The notes: generated from the letters alone by a model not told the origin. Positions 23,912 to 33,151 are shown, counted from the stretch's first letter. The stretch is 64,000 nucleotides of DNA from Anaerolinea thermolimosa (GCF_001050195.2 NZ_DF967965.1:212245-276244); one strand, 5' to 3'. Program-made: numbers and translations.

Positions 23912-25753
23912 ATGGATTCATTCCTGGGAACCGAAACGCTCATCATCGAACTGCTGCTCATCGCCTCGCTGGTGGCAATTGTGGTGCGGCGCCTGCAGGT
24001 GCCCTACACGGTGGCGCTGGTGGTGGTGGGCCTGCTCCTCACCGCGCAGACGGCCTTTCGTTTTGAGCTGACGCCAGAGTTGATCCTGGCGTTGTTCGTC
24101 CCGCCGCTGGTGTTTGAGGGGGCGTTTCACCTGCGCTTTAACGAACTGCGCAATAACCTGGCGATAATCCTGTTGTTTGCTGTGCCGGGGGTGGTGCTCA
24201 CCACCCTGCTGGTGGGCGGGGTGCTCTCGCTGGGGCTGGAGATGAGCCTGCCGCTGGCACTGGTCTTCGGGTCGCTCATCGCGGCAACCGACCCCGTGGC
24301 CGTGGTGGCGATGTTCCGTACCCTGGGCATTCCCAAGCGCCTGGCGGTGCTGGTAGAAGGGGAAAGCCTGCTCAACGATGGCACCGCGCTGGTGGTTTTC
24401 CATTTGATGCTGGGCATCGCTGTCAGCGGTGCGTTCAACCCGCTGAAGAGCCTGGTGGATTTTGTGCAGGTTTCGGTGGGCGGGGTGATCGTGGGGCTGG
24501 TGCTGGGGTGGGCGCTTTCACGGGTGATTGCGCGCATTGATGATTACCTGATCGAAATCACCCTTACCACCGTGATGGCGTATGGCTCTTACCTGCTGGC
24601 CGAGCAGTTTCACTTCAGCGGGGTGCTGGCTGTGGTGGCGGCGGGGCTGGTGTGCGGCAACATTGGCCCGCAGGGGATGAGCCCCACCACGCGCATCGTG
24701 CTTTTCAATTTCTGGGAATATATGACCTTCCTGGTGAACTCGCTGGTGTTTCTGCTCATCGGGCTTGAGGTCGACCTGCCCGCTCTGCTGGCGGCGTGGC
24801 GGCCGATCCTCTGGGCGGTGGGGGCGGTGCTTCTGGCGCGGGTGCTGGTCATTTACGGGCTGAGCCTGTTCACCCGCCGTATGAAAGACCCCCTGCCCCT
24901 GCGCTGGCAGCACGTGCTGACCTGGGGCGGCCTGCGCGGTGCACTCGGCCTGGCGCTGGCGCTCAGTTTACCGGCCTCGTTCGGCGAGGACCGGTTCCTC
25001 ATTCGCACCATGGCGTTTGGGGTGGTGCTTTTTACACTGCTTGTGCAGGCGACCACCATCCGCCCGCTCATCCGCTGGCTGAAGATCGCCACACACAGCC
25101 GGGCGCAATCGGAGTATGAAAAGCGCCATGCCCGCCTGACGGCCCTGCGCGCTTCGGAACGCCATCTCCAGCGTCTGGTTCAGGAAGGGCTGATCTCTCT
25201 GCATACCTGGGAAGCTTTACGCCCCCGTCTGGAAGAACAGAATGCCATGCTCGCCGATGCCCTGCGCGAAATTCTTAGGGTGGAGCCTGCGCTGCAAACC
25301 GAAGAGGTAGAGACTGCACGGAGAGAGATTCTCCGTTCTCAGCGCAGTGCGTTGATGGGGCTGCGGCGAGACGGGGTGATCTCGGAAGACACGTTTGAAG
25401 AACTGGTGGCCGAGGTCGATGCCATGCTCACGGAAGATCAGAATCCGTTCTGGCTGGTGCCGATAGAGTCTCTGCCAGAGCGGTTGCGCCGGGGTTTGAC
25501 CGACCAGGCTGAAGTGGTGGAGGTGGCGATTGAAGAAGGCGCCGCCTGTGCCGAAAGGCTGGTGCGTGAGGTGGCCTGGCCGCCAAACCTGGTGCTGGTC
25601 AGCCTGCGCCGCGGCAATGAGGTGATCATCCCGCGGGGGAGCACCCCGCTGCGAGCCGGAGACTGGCTTACCATGGTGGGAGAACCGCAGGCCCTGAACA
25701 TGGGCCGCCGGTTGTGCCAGGAAAGAACCGATGGAGGCAACATCGACGCATGA
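23912..25753 (+). CDS. Na+/H+ antiporter (CPA1 type) with C-terminal TrkA-C domain
   Basis: From ATG 23912 the protein is 613 residues. Roughly 12 membrane segments include VPPLVFEGAFHLRF, the ion-binding GSLIAATDPVAVVAMFRTLGIPKRL with its ATDP, and LVEGESLLNDGTALVVF, all typical of NhaP/NHE-type exchangers. A long cytoplasmic tail has a helical region and then a RCK/TrkA-C-like module (NLVLVSLRRGNEVIIPRGST; LRAGDWLTMVGEP), suggesting ligand or nucleotide gating. It should exchange Na+ or K+ for protons. The frame also starts at TTG 23906. Its stop overlaps the MFS gene start (ATGA). Confidence 0.85.
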   Translation: MDSFLGTETLIIELLLIASLVAIVVRRLQVPYTVALVVVGLLLTAQTAFRFELTPELILALFVPPLVFEGAFHLRFNELRNNLAIILLFAVPGVVLTTLLVGGVLSLGLEMSLPLALVFGSLIAATDPVAVVAMFRTLGIPKRLAVLVEGESLLNDGTALVVFHLMLGIAVSGAFNPLKSLVDFVQVSVGGVIVGLVLGWALSRVIARIDDYLIEITLTTVMAYGSYLLAEQFHFSGVLAVVAAGLVCGNIGPQGMSPTTRIVLFNFWEYMTFLVNSLVFLLIGLEVDLPALLAAWRPILWAVGAVLLARVLVIYGLSLFTRRMKDPLPLRWQHVLTWGGLRGALGLALALSLPASFGEDRFLIRTMAFGVVLFTLLVQATTIRPLIRWLKIATHSRAQSEYEKRHARLTALRASERHLQRLVQEGLISLHTWEALRPRLEEQNAMLADALREILRVEPALQTEEVETARREILRSQRSALMGLRRDGVISEDTFEELVAEVDAMLTEDQNPFWLVPIESLPERLRRGLTDQAEVVEVAIEEGAACAERLVREVAWPPNLVLVSLRRGNEVIIPRGSTPLRAGDWLTMVGEPQALNMGRRLCQERTDGGNIDA

Positions 25754-26961
25754 ATACGCATCGCTGGTCGTCTGCACGCTGGGGGGTGCTTGCTCTGGCT
25801 ACCCTCACCAACACCCTGGTGGTGGCGGCACCGGGTATGGTGATGCCGGTGCTCTTTGCCGAAATCTCGGCCGATCTCAACCTCAGCCTGGTACAGCTGG
25901 GGGCAGTCTGGGGGATCAGTTCCCTGCCCATGGTGGTCACCTCGCTGGCAGGCGGGGCTGTGGGGGATCGTTTTGGCCCGCGGCGGGTGCTGGTAGCTTC
26001 CTGCCTGCTGGCAGGGGTTGCCGGGGCAATGCGGGGGCTTTCGGGAGGGTTCGTGGCGCTGGTGCTCACCATGTTCCTCTTCGGGGCCGTTGGGCCGATG
26101 ATCACGATGAACAACCTGAAGTTTAGCGGCATGTGGTTCCCGCGTGAACAGCTTGGACTGGCAAGCGGTTTTCTATCACTGGGGATGGCGCTGGGGTTTT
26201 TCCTGGGTTCCCTGCTGGGGGCCACGGTGCTTTCGCCGTGGCTGGGTGGCTGGCGGATGGTGATGTTTTTCTTCGGGGCTGTGGCGCTCGGGCTGGTGCT
26301 TCCCTGGCTTTTCATCCCCGACCCTCAGCCGCACCCGGACATAGCCGCCGCCCCGCAGGGAAGCTTTTCTTTGCGTGAGGGGGTGGCGCATGTGGCGCGC
26401 CTGCGGGCGATCTGGCTTTTTGGGCTGGCCCTCTTTGGGGTGAGTGGTTGCCTGCAGGGGGCACTGGGTTACCTGCCGCTGTATTTGCGCGGGCAGGGTT
26501 GGTCTCCGGCCAGTGCTGATGGGGCGCTGGCAGCCTTTCATTCCGTCAGCATGGCGTTTGTGATCCCCATTGCCCTGGGGTCTGACCGGCTGGGCGAGCG
26601 CCGACGGGTGCTGATTACCGCCGGGCTGATGATGACGGCAGGGGTGGCTTTGCTTTCGGCGGCGGATGGCTTCTGGGTGTGGCTGGCGGTCTGCCTGGCG
26701 GGCATTGTGCGCGATGGCTTCATGGCGGTCTTTCTCACCTCGGTGATTGAGACGAAGGGGGTGGGGCTGGCCTATGCAGGCACGGCTACGGGGCTGGTGA
26801 TGGTGTTTTCGGCCCTGGGGAACCTGGTGGCGCCGCCCATCGGCAACAGCCTGGCGGGGGTGTCGCCGGGGCTGCCGTTTGCCTTCTTGGCCGGGTTGAT
26901 GACTCTGGGAGTGATCAGCCTGGTTGTCAATCGGCCAGACCGGGGGCGAGGAGAAGTCTAG
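25750..26961 (+). CDS. Major facilitator superfamily transporter
   Basis: A 403-residue protein with about 12 membrane helices and the MFS loop motif GDRFGPRRVLVASCLL after helix 2; a related GSDRLGERRRVLI lies in the second half. The helix-4/5 region (MFLFGAVGPMITMNNLKF; FPREQLGLASGF) resembles nitrate/nitrite or cyanate-type MFS proteins, but no substrate residues can be assigned with confidence. Translation is probably coupled to the antiporter through the four-base overlap. Confidence 0.8.
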   Translation: MNTHRWSSARWGVLALATLTNTLVVAAPGMVMPVLFAEISADLNLSLVQLGAVWGISSLPMVVTSLAGGAVGDRFGPRRVLVASCLLAGVAGAMRGLSGGFVALVLTMFLFGAVGPMITMNNLKFSGMWFPREQLGLASGFLSLGMALGFFLGSLLGATVLSPWLGGWRMVMFFFGAVALGLVLPWLFIPDPQPHPDIAAAPQGSFSLREGVAHVARLRAIWLFGLALFGVSGCLQGALGYLPLYLRGQGWSPASADGALAAFHSVSMAFVIPIALGSDRLGERRRVLITAGLMMTAGVALLSAADGFWVWLAVCLAGIVRDGFMAVFLTSVIETKGVGLAYAGTATGLVMVFSALGNLVAPPIGNSLAGVSPGLPFAFLAGLMTLGVISLVVNRPDRGRGEV

Positions 26962-26994
26962 CAGAGATCATAAAAAAAGAGGAGGAAAACATTC

Positions 26995-27288
26995 ATGGCA
27001 GCGTACGTGGTGGTTGAGGTAGAAGTTAAAGATGCAGCGCTTTATGAGCAGTATAAGCCTCTGGCGGCGGCTGCGGTGGCCGCTTACGGCGGCAGGTACC
27101 TGGCACGGGGCGGAAAAACCGTGCTGCTGGAAGGCGAGAAAGAGCCAGAGCGGCTGGTGATCCTGGAATTTGAAAGTGTGGAGCGGGCGCTGGCATGGTG
27201 GAATTCGCCGGAGTACGCTGAGGCAAAGAAAATGCGCCAGGCGGCCTCTCACACGCGCATGGTCGTGCTGGAGGGCCTCGGCGCTTGA
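26995..27288 (+). CDS. DUF1330 family protein
   Basis: A 97-residue ferredoxin-like alpha/beta protein with the DUF1330 pattern AAYVVVEVEVKDAALYEQYK, GGRYLARGGKTVLLEG and WWNSPEYAEAKKMRQAA. The family is cytoplasmic, probably dimeric, and of unknown function. AGGAGG lies upstream of the ATG. It ends close to the convergent mntP gene. Confidence 0.85.
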   Translation: MAAYVVVEVEVKDAALYEQYKPLAAAAVAAYGGRYLARGGKTVLLEGEKEPERLVILEFESVERALAWWNSPEYAEAKKMRQAASHTRMVVLEGLGA

Positions 27289-27306
27289 TCTCTGGGGGGT
27301 GAGGGG

Positions 27307-27864
27307 TTACAGCAGGTGGCTGAGGACGATGCGGATGCCGATGCCGTTGAGGAGCAGGCCGCCGAGAATCTCCATGCGCTTGCCAAAATGCACCCCAAGC
27401 GTATTGCCGGTAAGCAGACCCACCACCGAAAGCACCAGCGAGACCACCCCGATGAGCAGGCTGGCGCTGAGAATATGCACCTGAAGCATGGCAAAGCTCA
27501 ACCCTACGGCCATGGCATCGATGCTGGTGGCGATGCAGATCATCATCAATGACAGGCCGCGGGTGGGGTTGGGTGATTGTTCTTCCACCTGCTGATTAAC
27601 CCCCGAAAGGATCATCCGGATGCCTACAAAGCTGAGGAGGATCAACGCGATCCAGTGGTCGAAGCTGGCGATGAGGCTGGCAATGGTCGAGCCCGCCAGC
27701 CAGCCCAGCAGAGTCATCAACCCCTGAAACAGCCCGGAATGGAAGGCAATGCGGAAGATGGGCCGGAAGCTGTTGGCCTTGCGGCTGGTGCCGATTCCCA
27801 GGGAAACGGCGAAGACATCCATGGCCAGACCAATGGCAATGATGAAAATCGAGAATGTACCCAT
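27307..27864 (-). CDS. mntP: Manganese efflux pump MntP
   Basis: A 185-residue membrane protein with six predicted helices and the two symmetry-related motifs of the family, AIGLAMDVFAVSLGIG in helix 1 and CIATSIDAMAVGLSFA in helix 4, whose aspartates are needed for Mn2+ export. AAGGAG precedes the ATG. Upstream on the same strand is a yybP-ykoY-type manganese riboswitch with a terminator, which strongly supports the substrate assignment. Confidence 0.92.
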   Translation of the reverse strand: MGTFSIFIIAIGLAMDVFAVSLGIGTSRKANSFRPIFRIAFHSGLFQGLMTLLGWLAGSTIASLIASFDHWIALILLSFVGIRMILSGVNQQVEEQSPNPTRGLSLMMICIATSIDAMAVGLSFAMLQVHILSASLLIGVVSLVLSVVGLLTGNTLGVHFGKRMEILGGLLLNGIGIRIVLSHLL

Positions 27865-27877
27865 AGCTCCTTCTCAT

Positions 27878-28005
27878 AAAAAAAGACCACCCGGGCGAAA
27901 ACCCTGGTGGTCTGGCTGATCCGGTGAGGTGGACGGACTGCCGGGAGGAACTCCGTGATTGTCGACAGCCCACCTGCGAGTTGCAGGCAGCTACTCCCCG
28001 CCATT
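27878..28005 (-). promoter_or_regulatory. Manganese (yybP-ykoY) riboswitch with terminator controlling mntP
   Basis: Read on the minus strand, the leader contains the family hallmark GGGGAGTAGC (near 28000-27990), a following stem, and GTCGACA. It ends with the hairpin GACCACC...GGTGGTC and seven T residues (27912-27878), about 15 nt before the mntP ATG. Mn2+ binding should prevent terminator formation and turn on export. A second element of the same type lies at 51237. Confidence 0.8.
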
Positions 28006-28162
28006 GAGGGTAATTTTATGCTGAAATGCCAGAAACCGGCCAGTAATAAAAGTCACTTTGGGAAGGTAAAGGTCGTCGTGATGGCTGAAGGATCAAGTGC
28101 AGGAGGATGAACCGCATCTCCAATTTCAGGTGCATTTTCTTTGGACAAGCCGCAGGTTGGGG

Positions 28163-28191
28163 GGGACACAAACCCGATTTTCGGATAAAAT
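28163..28191 (+). promoter_or_regulatory. Probable promoter of the fumarase operon
   Basis: GGGACA (28163-28168), 17 nt, TAAAAT (28186-28191). The -10 is good and the -35 weak. Confidence 0.45.
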
Positions 28192-28263
28192 AGATAATAA
28201 TGAACAGGTTGTCGGTTGCGGTCGGGAGGTTTTCCCCCGGCTTGTCCGGGATGGGAGGTAGAC

Positions 28264-29136
28264 ATGCGTGATTTGACACAGGAAATTCTCGAGTTGATTC
28301 GCTTCACATCCACCAATTTACCGGAAGATGTGGAGAAAGCGTTGCGTGAAGCCTATGCGCGTGAAGAGCCCGGTTCGGCGGCGCACGGAGCGCTGGAAAC
28401 CATTCTGGCTAATGTTGAGATGACGCGCCGCAATTCGACGCCCATTTGCCAGGACACGGGCACGCCCATTTTCTTTGTGTGCTATCCCGAAGGCTGGAGC
28501 CCGCGCCGCCTGCGCGAGCAGATCAAAGAGGCGGTAGCGCTGGCCACCCGGAAGAATTATCTGCGCCCCAATGCGGTGGATTCACTGAGCGGCAAGAATA
28601 CTGGCGACAATCTGGGTGACCAGCACTTCCCGGTTATTCACTTTGAGGAGTGCGATGGGGAGGAGCTGACGATTGAGTTAATGCTGAAGGGCGGCGGGTG
28701 TGAAAACGTGGGACGGCAATATTCCCTGCCTGATAACACCATCAAAGCCGGGCGTGATCTGGAGGGGGTGCGCCGGGCCGCACTGGATGCCGTGTGGCAG
28801 GCGCAGGGTGAGGGGTGCGCTCCAGGATTCCTGGGAATTTCCATCGGCGGCGACCGGGGAACTTCATACATCGCGTCGAAGGAAGCCCTGTTGCGCCGGG
28901 TGGATGACGCCAACCCTAACCCTGAACTGGCCGATCTGGAAGAGCGCATCACCCGCGAGGCCAACCAGCTGGGGATTGGCCCGATGGGCTTTGGAGGGAA
29001 GGCGACCGTGCTGGGAACGAAAATTACCACCACACATCGCCTGCCCGCGTCGTTTTTCGTGACAGTTTCGTATATGTGCTGGGCCTACCGGCGACGCAAA
29101 ATGACCGTGCGTGGCGAGCAGGTGACCTATGAATAA
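28264..29136 (+). CDS. Class I fumarate hydratase, alpha subunit
   Basis: A 290-residue iron-sulfur hydratase. Three cluster-ligating cysteines are visible in ICQDTGTPIFFV, GGGCENVGRQYSLP and GEGCAPGFLGISIGGDRG, as in two-subunit fumarases and tartrate dehydratase alpha chains. With the next gene it should interconvert fumarate and malate; oxygen-labile class I enzymes suit anaerobes. GGGAGGT before ATG 28264 fixes the start, although the frame opens at 28216. The tartrate dehydratase alternative cannot be excluded from sequence alone. Confidence 0.9.
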   Translation: MRDLTQEILELIRFTSTNLPEDVEKALREAYAREEPGSAAHGALETILANVEMTRRNSTPICQDTGTPIFFVCYPEGWSPRRLREQIKEAVALATRKNYLRPNAVDSLSGKNTGDNLGDQHFPVIHFEECDGEELTIELMLKGGGCENVGRQYSLPDNTIKAGRDLEGVRRAALDAVWQAQGEGCAPGFLGISIGGDRGTSYIASKEALLRRVDDANPNPELADLEERITREANQLGIGPMGFGGKATVLGTKITTTHRLPASFFVTVSYMCWAYRRRKMTVRGEQVTYE

Positions 29137-29148
29137 ACGGGAGGTATT

Positions 29149-29769
29149 ATGGCAATCAGATTGACCATTCCCATATCTGATGATTCCATTCGCAGTTTAA
29201 AGGTGGGGCAATCGGTGTTGCTCTCTGGCATTATGCTAACCGGGCGTGATGCTGCCCACAAATGGATCGTGGATACGTTTATTAAGAAAACGCGCCCGCC
29301 TCAGGGAGATGATCTGGAGGTCTTCCAGGCGATTCAACCGTTGCTCAACGGCGGGATCATTTATCACTGCGGGCCGGTGGTGGCCGGGTTGGATACCGGG
29401 CATTACCGCTTTGTGGCCGCCGGGCCTACCACGAGCATTCGTGAAGAACCCTATCAGGGCGATGTGATGCGCCTCTTTAACCTCAAAGGTGTGATCGGCA
29501 AGGGCGGAATGGGCGAACAGACTTTGCGTGCGTGCCAGGAAGTACCGGCGGTGTATTTCCACGCCATTGGAGGGGCGGCCTCGCTCATCGCTCAGACGGT
29601 TCAAAGGGTACTCGGGGTATACAAGCTGGAATTCGGTGTGCCTGAGGCGATGTGGGTCATCGAAGTGAAGGACTTCCCGGCGGTGGTGACCATGGATGCC
29701 CAGGGCAACAGCCTGCACGAGAAGGTGCGCCAGGAGTCGAACGCCATTCTTGAGAATCTCCTCGCCTGA
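29149..29769 (+). CDS. Class I fumarate hydratase, beta subunit
   Basis: The 206-residue partner of the preceding gene, 12 bases downstream. It has the beta-chain features VLLSGIMLTGRDAAHKW, IIYHCGPVV, FVAAGPTTSIRE and VIGKGGMGEQT, and ends with PEAMWVIEVKDFPAVVTMDAQGNS. In the family this swivelling domain closes the active site. GGGAGG precedes the ATG. Confidence 0.9.
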   Translation: MAIRLTIPISDDSIRSLKVGQSVLLSGIMLTGRDAAHKWIVDTFIKKTRPPQGDDLEVFQAIQPLLNGGIIYHCGPVVAGLDTGHYRFVAAGPTTSIREEPYQGDVMRLFNLKGVIGKGGMGEQTLRACQEVPAVYFHAIGGAASLIAQTVQRVLGVYKLEFGVPEAMWVIEVKDFPAVVTMDAQGNSLHEKVRQESNAILENLLA

Positions 29770-29859
29770 GAAGGATCGAGCGAACCGTTATGCCGGGTTG
29801 GGGGTTTTTTCAGTAGGATCCACAGCGTGGATCAGGGCTTTGATTGGCGGAGGTGTGGT

Positions 29860-30195
29860 ATGTTCATGCGCATTTTTCGAGCCAGAGTACGCCCCGGAAA
29901 ACACGAAGAATTTAAAAAGGCGTTGGAGATTCTTGCCCTGCCCAATATTCAGCACCGGAAGGGCATGGTGGCATTTTACCCGGGCCAGCCCACCCATGGT
30001 AACCCCGATGAGTTCATCCTGGTGACTATCTGGCGAGATGCCGAGCTGGCTCAAAAGTATTCCAGAGATGCCGACTGGGCACGGGCGATTATTCCCCCCG
30101 AGGTTCTGCCGTTGATTCAGGAATTTCACGTGCATACGTATCAGGCTTTTGGCGTCTCGGAGCAGTCACCCCAGCCCCTTTTTCAGACCCTCTGA
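29860..30195 (+). CDS. Antibiotic-biosynthesis-monooxygenase-like small protein
   Basis: From ATG 29860 the product is 111 residues with a dimeric ferredoxin-like (ABM) pattern: MFMRIFRARVRPGKHEEFKKAL, MVAFYPGQPTHGNPDEFILVTIWRD. Such proteins include heme- or quinone-acting monooxygenases and many of unknown role. GGAGGTG lies before this ATG, whereas the upstream extension to 29827 lacks one. A terminator follows at 30226. Confidence 0.65.
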   Translation: MFMRIFRARVRPGKHEEFKKALEILALPNIQHRKGMVAFYPGQPTHGNPDEFILVTIWRDAELAQKYSRDADWARAIIPPEVLPLIQEFHVHTYQAFGVSEQSPQPLFQTL

Positions 30196-30225
30196 GGGGG
30201 TTTTTCCGGAGCAGGAGGATGCTCA

Positions 30226-30255
30226 AAAACCGCGATCACCCATCGCGGTTTTTTT
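30226..30255 (+). terminator. Terminator after the ABM-like gene
   Basis: Stem CCGCGAT / ATCGCGG (30230-30236, 30242-30248) with a short loop, preceded by AAAAA and followed by seven Ts, so it could act in both directions. Confidence 0.9.
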
Positions 30256-30366
30256 ATTTGAGAGATAGAACTGCCGGGTCAGTTCTACAGGAGGTGTTTT
30301 ATAATGAGGCCGCACCTGCCACAAGGAACAACGCGTGTGCAATTCGGGCATGGGCATGGGGCATGA

Positions 30367-31107
30367 ATGGCAAATACTTTGAGGATTCTCACCTGGAATT
30401 GTCAGGGGGCTTTTCGCAAGAAGTACCCTCTGGTGGCAGAGCTGGCTCCGGATGTGGCCGTGATTCAGGAATGTGAACACCCCGATCGGCTTCTCTGGAA
30501 GCAGGGAACTCCGCCAAAGGCGATGGTGTGGTTTGGCGAATCACCCGCGCGCGGGCTGGGGGTTTTTTCATGGGGCGAGCTGGAGCTGCGTGTAGCAGAG
30601 GAGTACGATCCCGGTATTCGGCATTGTGTCCCGGTGGAGGTGTGTGCTCCGTATGCCTTTCATCTTGTTGCGGTGTGGGCCAAGGGGCATGTCGACAGCC
30701 GCCTCAGCTATTCCGGGCAGGTCTATCAGGGGGTGGCTGCCTACCGCGATTTCATTCTGGAAGCCGACACGGTCTTCCTGGGAGACTTTAACAGCAATTT
30801 CCATTCCACACCGTCCACGAGGATCGGTAATCATGTCACATTGAACAATGCCCTGCGAGACCTGGGGATGATCAGTGCGTATCATTACGCCTTTCAGGAA
30901 CCTCAGGGTCGCGAACGCCAGGCCACGTATTATCAGGGGCGCAAGCTGGAACGGCCATACCACATTGACTACCTGTACATTCCCACCCGCTGGATGCGGC
31001 GGCTGAGGCGGGTGGAGGTGGGCGCTCCTCAGCCCTGGCTGGAGTACAGCGATCATTGCCCGCTGTGGGTGGATTTCGCTCCCGTCGCCAGCGACCATGT
31101 GGTGTAG
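30367..31107 (+). CDS. Endonuclease/exonuclease/phosphatase (EEP) family protein
   Basis: A 246-residue protein with EEP landmarks in order: ILTWNCQGAFRKKYP (Asn metal ligand), DVAVIQECEHPD (Glu ligand), VFLGDFNSNFHS (GDFN motif) and the final YSDHCPLWVDF (SDH catalytic histidine). The fold covers AP endonucleases, sphingomyelinase-like and other phosphoesterases. No signal peptide or membrane segment is visible, so it should be cytoplasmic; the substrate is unknown. It stands between two terminators as a single-gene unit. Confidence 0.8.
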   Translation: MANTLRILTWNCQGAFRKKYPLVAELAPDVAVIQECEHPDRLLWKQGTPPKAMVWFGESPARGLGVFSWGELELRVAEEYDPGIRHCVPVEVCAPYAFHLVAVWAKGHVDSRLSYSGQVYQGVAAYRDFILEADTVFLGDFNSNFHSTPSTRIGNHVTLNNALRDLGMISAYHYAFQEPQGRERQATYYQGRKLERPYHIDYLYIPTRWMRRLRRVEVGAPQPWLEYSDHCPLWVDFAPVASDHVV

Positions 31108-31126
31108 AGCTTCTTTTGCAAGAAAA

Positions 31127-31157
31127 AACCACAGGAGCAAACTTTGCCCCTGTGGTT
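31127..31157. terminator. Bidirectional terminator between the EEP and FTR1 genes
   Basis: Stem AACCACAGG / CCTGTGGTT (31127-31135, 31149-31157), with an A-run before it and TTTGTTTTT after it. The two flanking genes converge here. Confidence 0.85.
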
Positions 31158-31188
31158 ACTTTGTTTTTACAGACCCTTACGAGATTCT

Positions 31189-32010
31189 TCAGGAGGCGGC
31201 CAGGAGGGGTTTTCTTAGGCGGCCTGGCCAGGTGGTCACCAGGAGAATGCCGAAGTAGCCCAGGTAGGCGATGGTTTCGGTGAGCGAAGGATTGCCGTTG
31301 TAGCCAAACAGAGTTTTGAGGGTGTCGCCCACAAAGGATTGTTCAGGGAGGAGGGGGTTGATGTCGTAAACCGGATCCATGAGAGCCGGAATCCATCCCA
31401 GTTCGTTGAATTCGTGCACGGCGTGGCCTACCAGCCCGGCGGCAAAGAGAATCAGGAGGATGCTGGTGACAGTGAAAAATTGTTGCAGGTTGAGGCGGCG
31501 CGAGCCGTTGAACATCATCCACCCAAGGAATGCGGCCCCGGCCAATCCCAGCAAAGCGCCCACAACCGTCTGCAGCGGGCTGGAGGCAAAGCGGGTGGCC
31601 AGGAGGAAGAGGGCCAGCTCCACTCCTTCGCGGAATACGGCCAGAAAAGCCAGGGCGAAGAGGGCGCGCTGACCGTTCTGCCCTACGGCCTGGCTGGTTT
31701 TCTCTTCCAGTTCTTTCTTCAGGTGACGGCTCTGATGCCTCATCCAGAAGATCATCCACGTCAGTACACCGGCGGCCAGGAGCATGGTGAATCCTTCAAA
31801 GATCTGTTCGCCTGCTCCTTCCAGCTCGGCGCCGATGAGGTTAAGCACCAGCGCAACCAGAAAACTACCGCCAACGGCCACAGCCGCTCCGCGCCAGACG
31901 GCGGACTTGAGGGCCGGCCGATTCATCTTATGAAGGGCGCCGAGGACAATCCCGATGATGAGGGCGGCTTCTAACCCTTCACGCAACGCCAGTAAAAAAC
32001 TGGGGATCAT
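31189..32010 (-). CDS. FTR1-family iron permease
   Basis: From the ATG at 32010-32008 the product is 273 residues with about seven membrane helices. It has the two iron-binding REGxE motifs of the family, REGLEAAL (near residue 10) and REGVELAL in the middle. FTR1/EfeU proteins import iron, usually after ferrous oxidation by a partner; no ferroxidase or EfeO/B gene is adjacent. AGGAG lies eight bases upstream. The frame continues to 32145 but that part overlaps the operator. A DtxR-like palindrome at 32126-32145 suggests iron repression. Confidence 0.85.
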   Translation of the reverse strand: MIPSFLLALREGLEAALIIGIVLGALHKMNRPALKSAVWRGAAVAVGGSFLVALVLNLIGAELEGAGEQIFEGFTMLLAAGVLTWMIFWMRHQSRHLKKELEEKTSQAVGQNGQRALFALAFLAVFREGVELALFLLATRFASSPLQTVVGALLGLAGAAFLGWMMFNGSRRLNLQQFFTVTSILLILFAAGLVGHAVHEFNELGWIPALMDPVYDINPLLPEQSFVGDTLKTLFGYNGNPSLTETIAYLGYFGILLVTTWPGRLRKPLLAAS

Positions 32011-32125
32011 AAAGGTGACTCCTGTGAAAAAGATGGATGTAAAATCAAGCTGACCGCCGGATGAGCTGATGATCAGGCGCGCAGAGGCCACTTCTGGAAA
32101 GGAGCTCCAGCCGGTTGTGGTCTGT

Positions 32126-32145
32126 TTGTTAGTATAAGCTAACAA
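32126..32145 (-). promoter_or_regulatory. DtxR/IdeR-like operator at the FTR1 promoter
   Basis: A perfect palindrome TTGTTAG-N6-CTAACAA. The centre contains TATACT on the minus strand, a good -10 for the permease gene, so a bound repressor would block it. TTAG...CTAA spacing resembles DtxR/IdeR/MntR boxes. An AT-rich stretch to 32180 follows. Confidence 0.65.
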
Positions 32146-32287
32146 TTGGCATTAGTATATATATTGATTTTTATATTGTCAACCCTGAATAATTTGGGAT
32201 AGAAGGCAAAAACTGTCAAAAAAATTTGACTCTCCCGCAGTGGAACAGTGGCCGGAGGATACAATTTTTAATATAAGGAGGTGGAGG

Positions 32288-33151
32288 ATGGATGAGCTTG
32301 AGCATGTGCTGGCGGTGCAGGATGAACTGGGTGAAGGGCCCGTCTGGGATGCCGCAGGCCAGGTGCTCTACTGGGTGGATATTGAGCGCGGGCTGATTCA
32401 CCAGTTCCATCCATCGAGCGGCGCGCACCGGGTGATGAAGGTGGGTAAAAAGGTGGGGTCGCTGGCTTTGAGGGAGAGCGGTGGTATGGTGCTGGCCACA
32501 GAGGCGGGTTTTGCTTTCTGGAATGAGGGGGAACAGGGTCTGCGGTTTATTGGCGACCCCGAAGCCCATAAGCCGCACACCCGTTTCAACGACGGGGCCG
32601 CTGACCGGCTTGGGCGTTTCTGGGCCGGAACGATGGGAGACTCCTACAGTAACCATCTGTACCGTCTCGATCCTGATCTTTCCATTCACGTCATGGAAAG
32701 CGGGATTGACATCTCGAATGGTATTGGCTGGAGCCCCGATAACCGTGTGATGTATTATACCGATTCATCACCGGGGATCATTTATGCTTACGACTTTGAC
32801 CTGGAAAGCGGTGAAATTTCAAACCGGCGGGTGTGGGTGGAGCGATCGGGACGCCCCGGTGTGCCCGATGGCCTGACGGTAGATTGTGAGGGGTTTGTAT
32901 GGAGCGCCTGCTGGGATGGATGGTGCGTGGAACGTTACGATCCGCAGGGGAAACTGGAGCGCACCATTCAAATGCCGGTGCCACGTCCTACCAGTGTCAT
33001 GTTCGGCGGGCCGGACTTGAACGTGCTCTATATTACCTCGGCGCGTACCGGGCTGAGTGAAGCCGTGTTGAGCCAGAGTCCGCTTTCTGGTGACCTTTTC
33101 TGCCTGCAACCCGGTGTGAAGGGGCTGCCCGAGCCGAGGTTTGCGGGTTAA
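32288..33151 (+). CDS. SMP-30/gluconolactonase-family lactonase
   Basis: The 287-residue beta-propeller has family motifs LGEGPVWDAAGQVLYWVDIERG (metal-ligand Glu), RFNDGAADRLGRFWAGTMGD, GIDISNGIGWSPDNRVMYYTDS and PDGLTVDCEGFVWSACWDG. These include the conserved Glu, Asn and Asp of the divalent-metal site. It should hydrolyse sugar lactones to aldonic acids. AAGGAGG before ATG 32288 sets the start. It precedes an alpha-xylosidase by 30 bases, so both probably belong to one sugar-degradation operon. Confidence 0.88.
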   Translation: MDELEHVLAVQDELGEGPVWDAAGQVLYWVDIERGLIHQFHPSSGAHRVMKVGKKVGSLALRESGGMVLATEAGFAFWNEGEQGLRFIGDPEAHKPHTRFNDGAADRLGRFWAGTMGDSYSNHLYRLDPDLSIHVMESGIDISNGIGWSPDNRVMYYTDSSPGIIYAYDFDLESGEISNRRVWVERSGRPGVPDGLTVDCEGFVWSACWDGWCVERYDPQGKLERTIQMPVPRPTSVMFGGPDLNVLYITSARTGLSEAVLSQSPLSGDLFCLQPGVKGLPEPRFAG

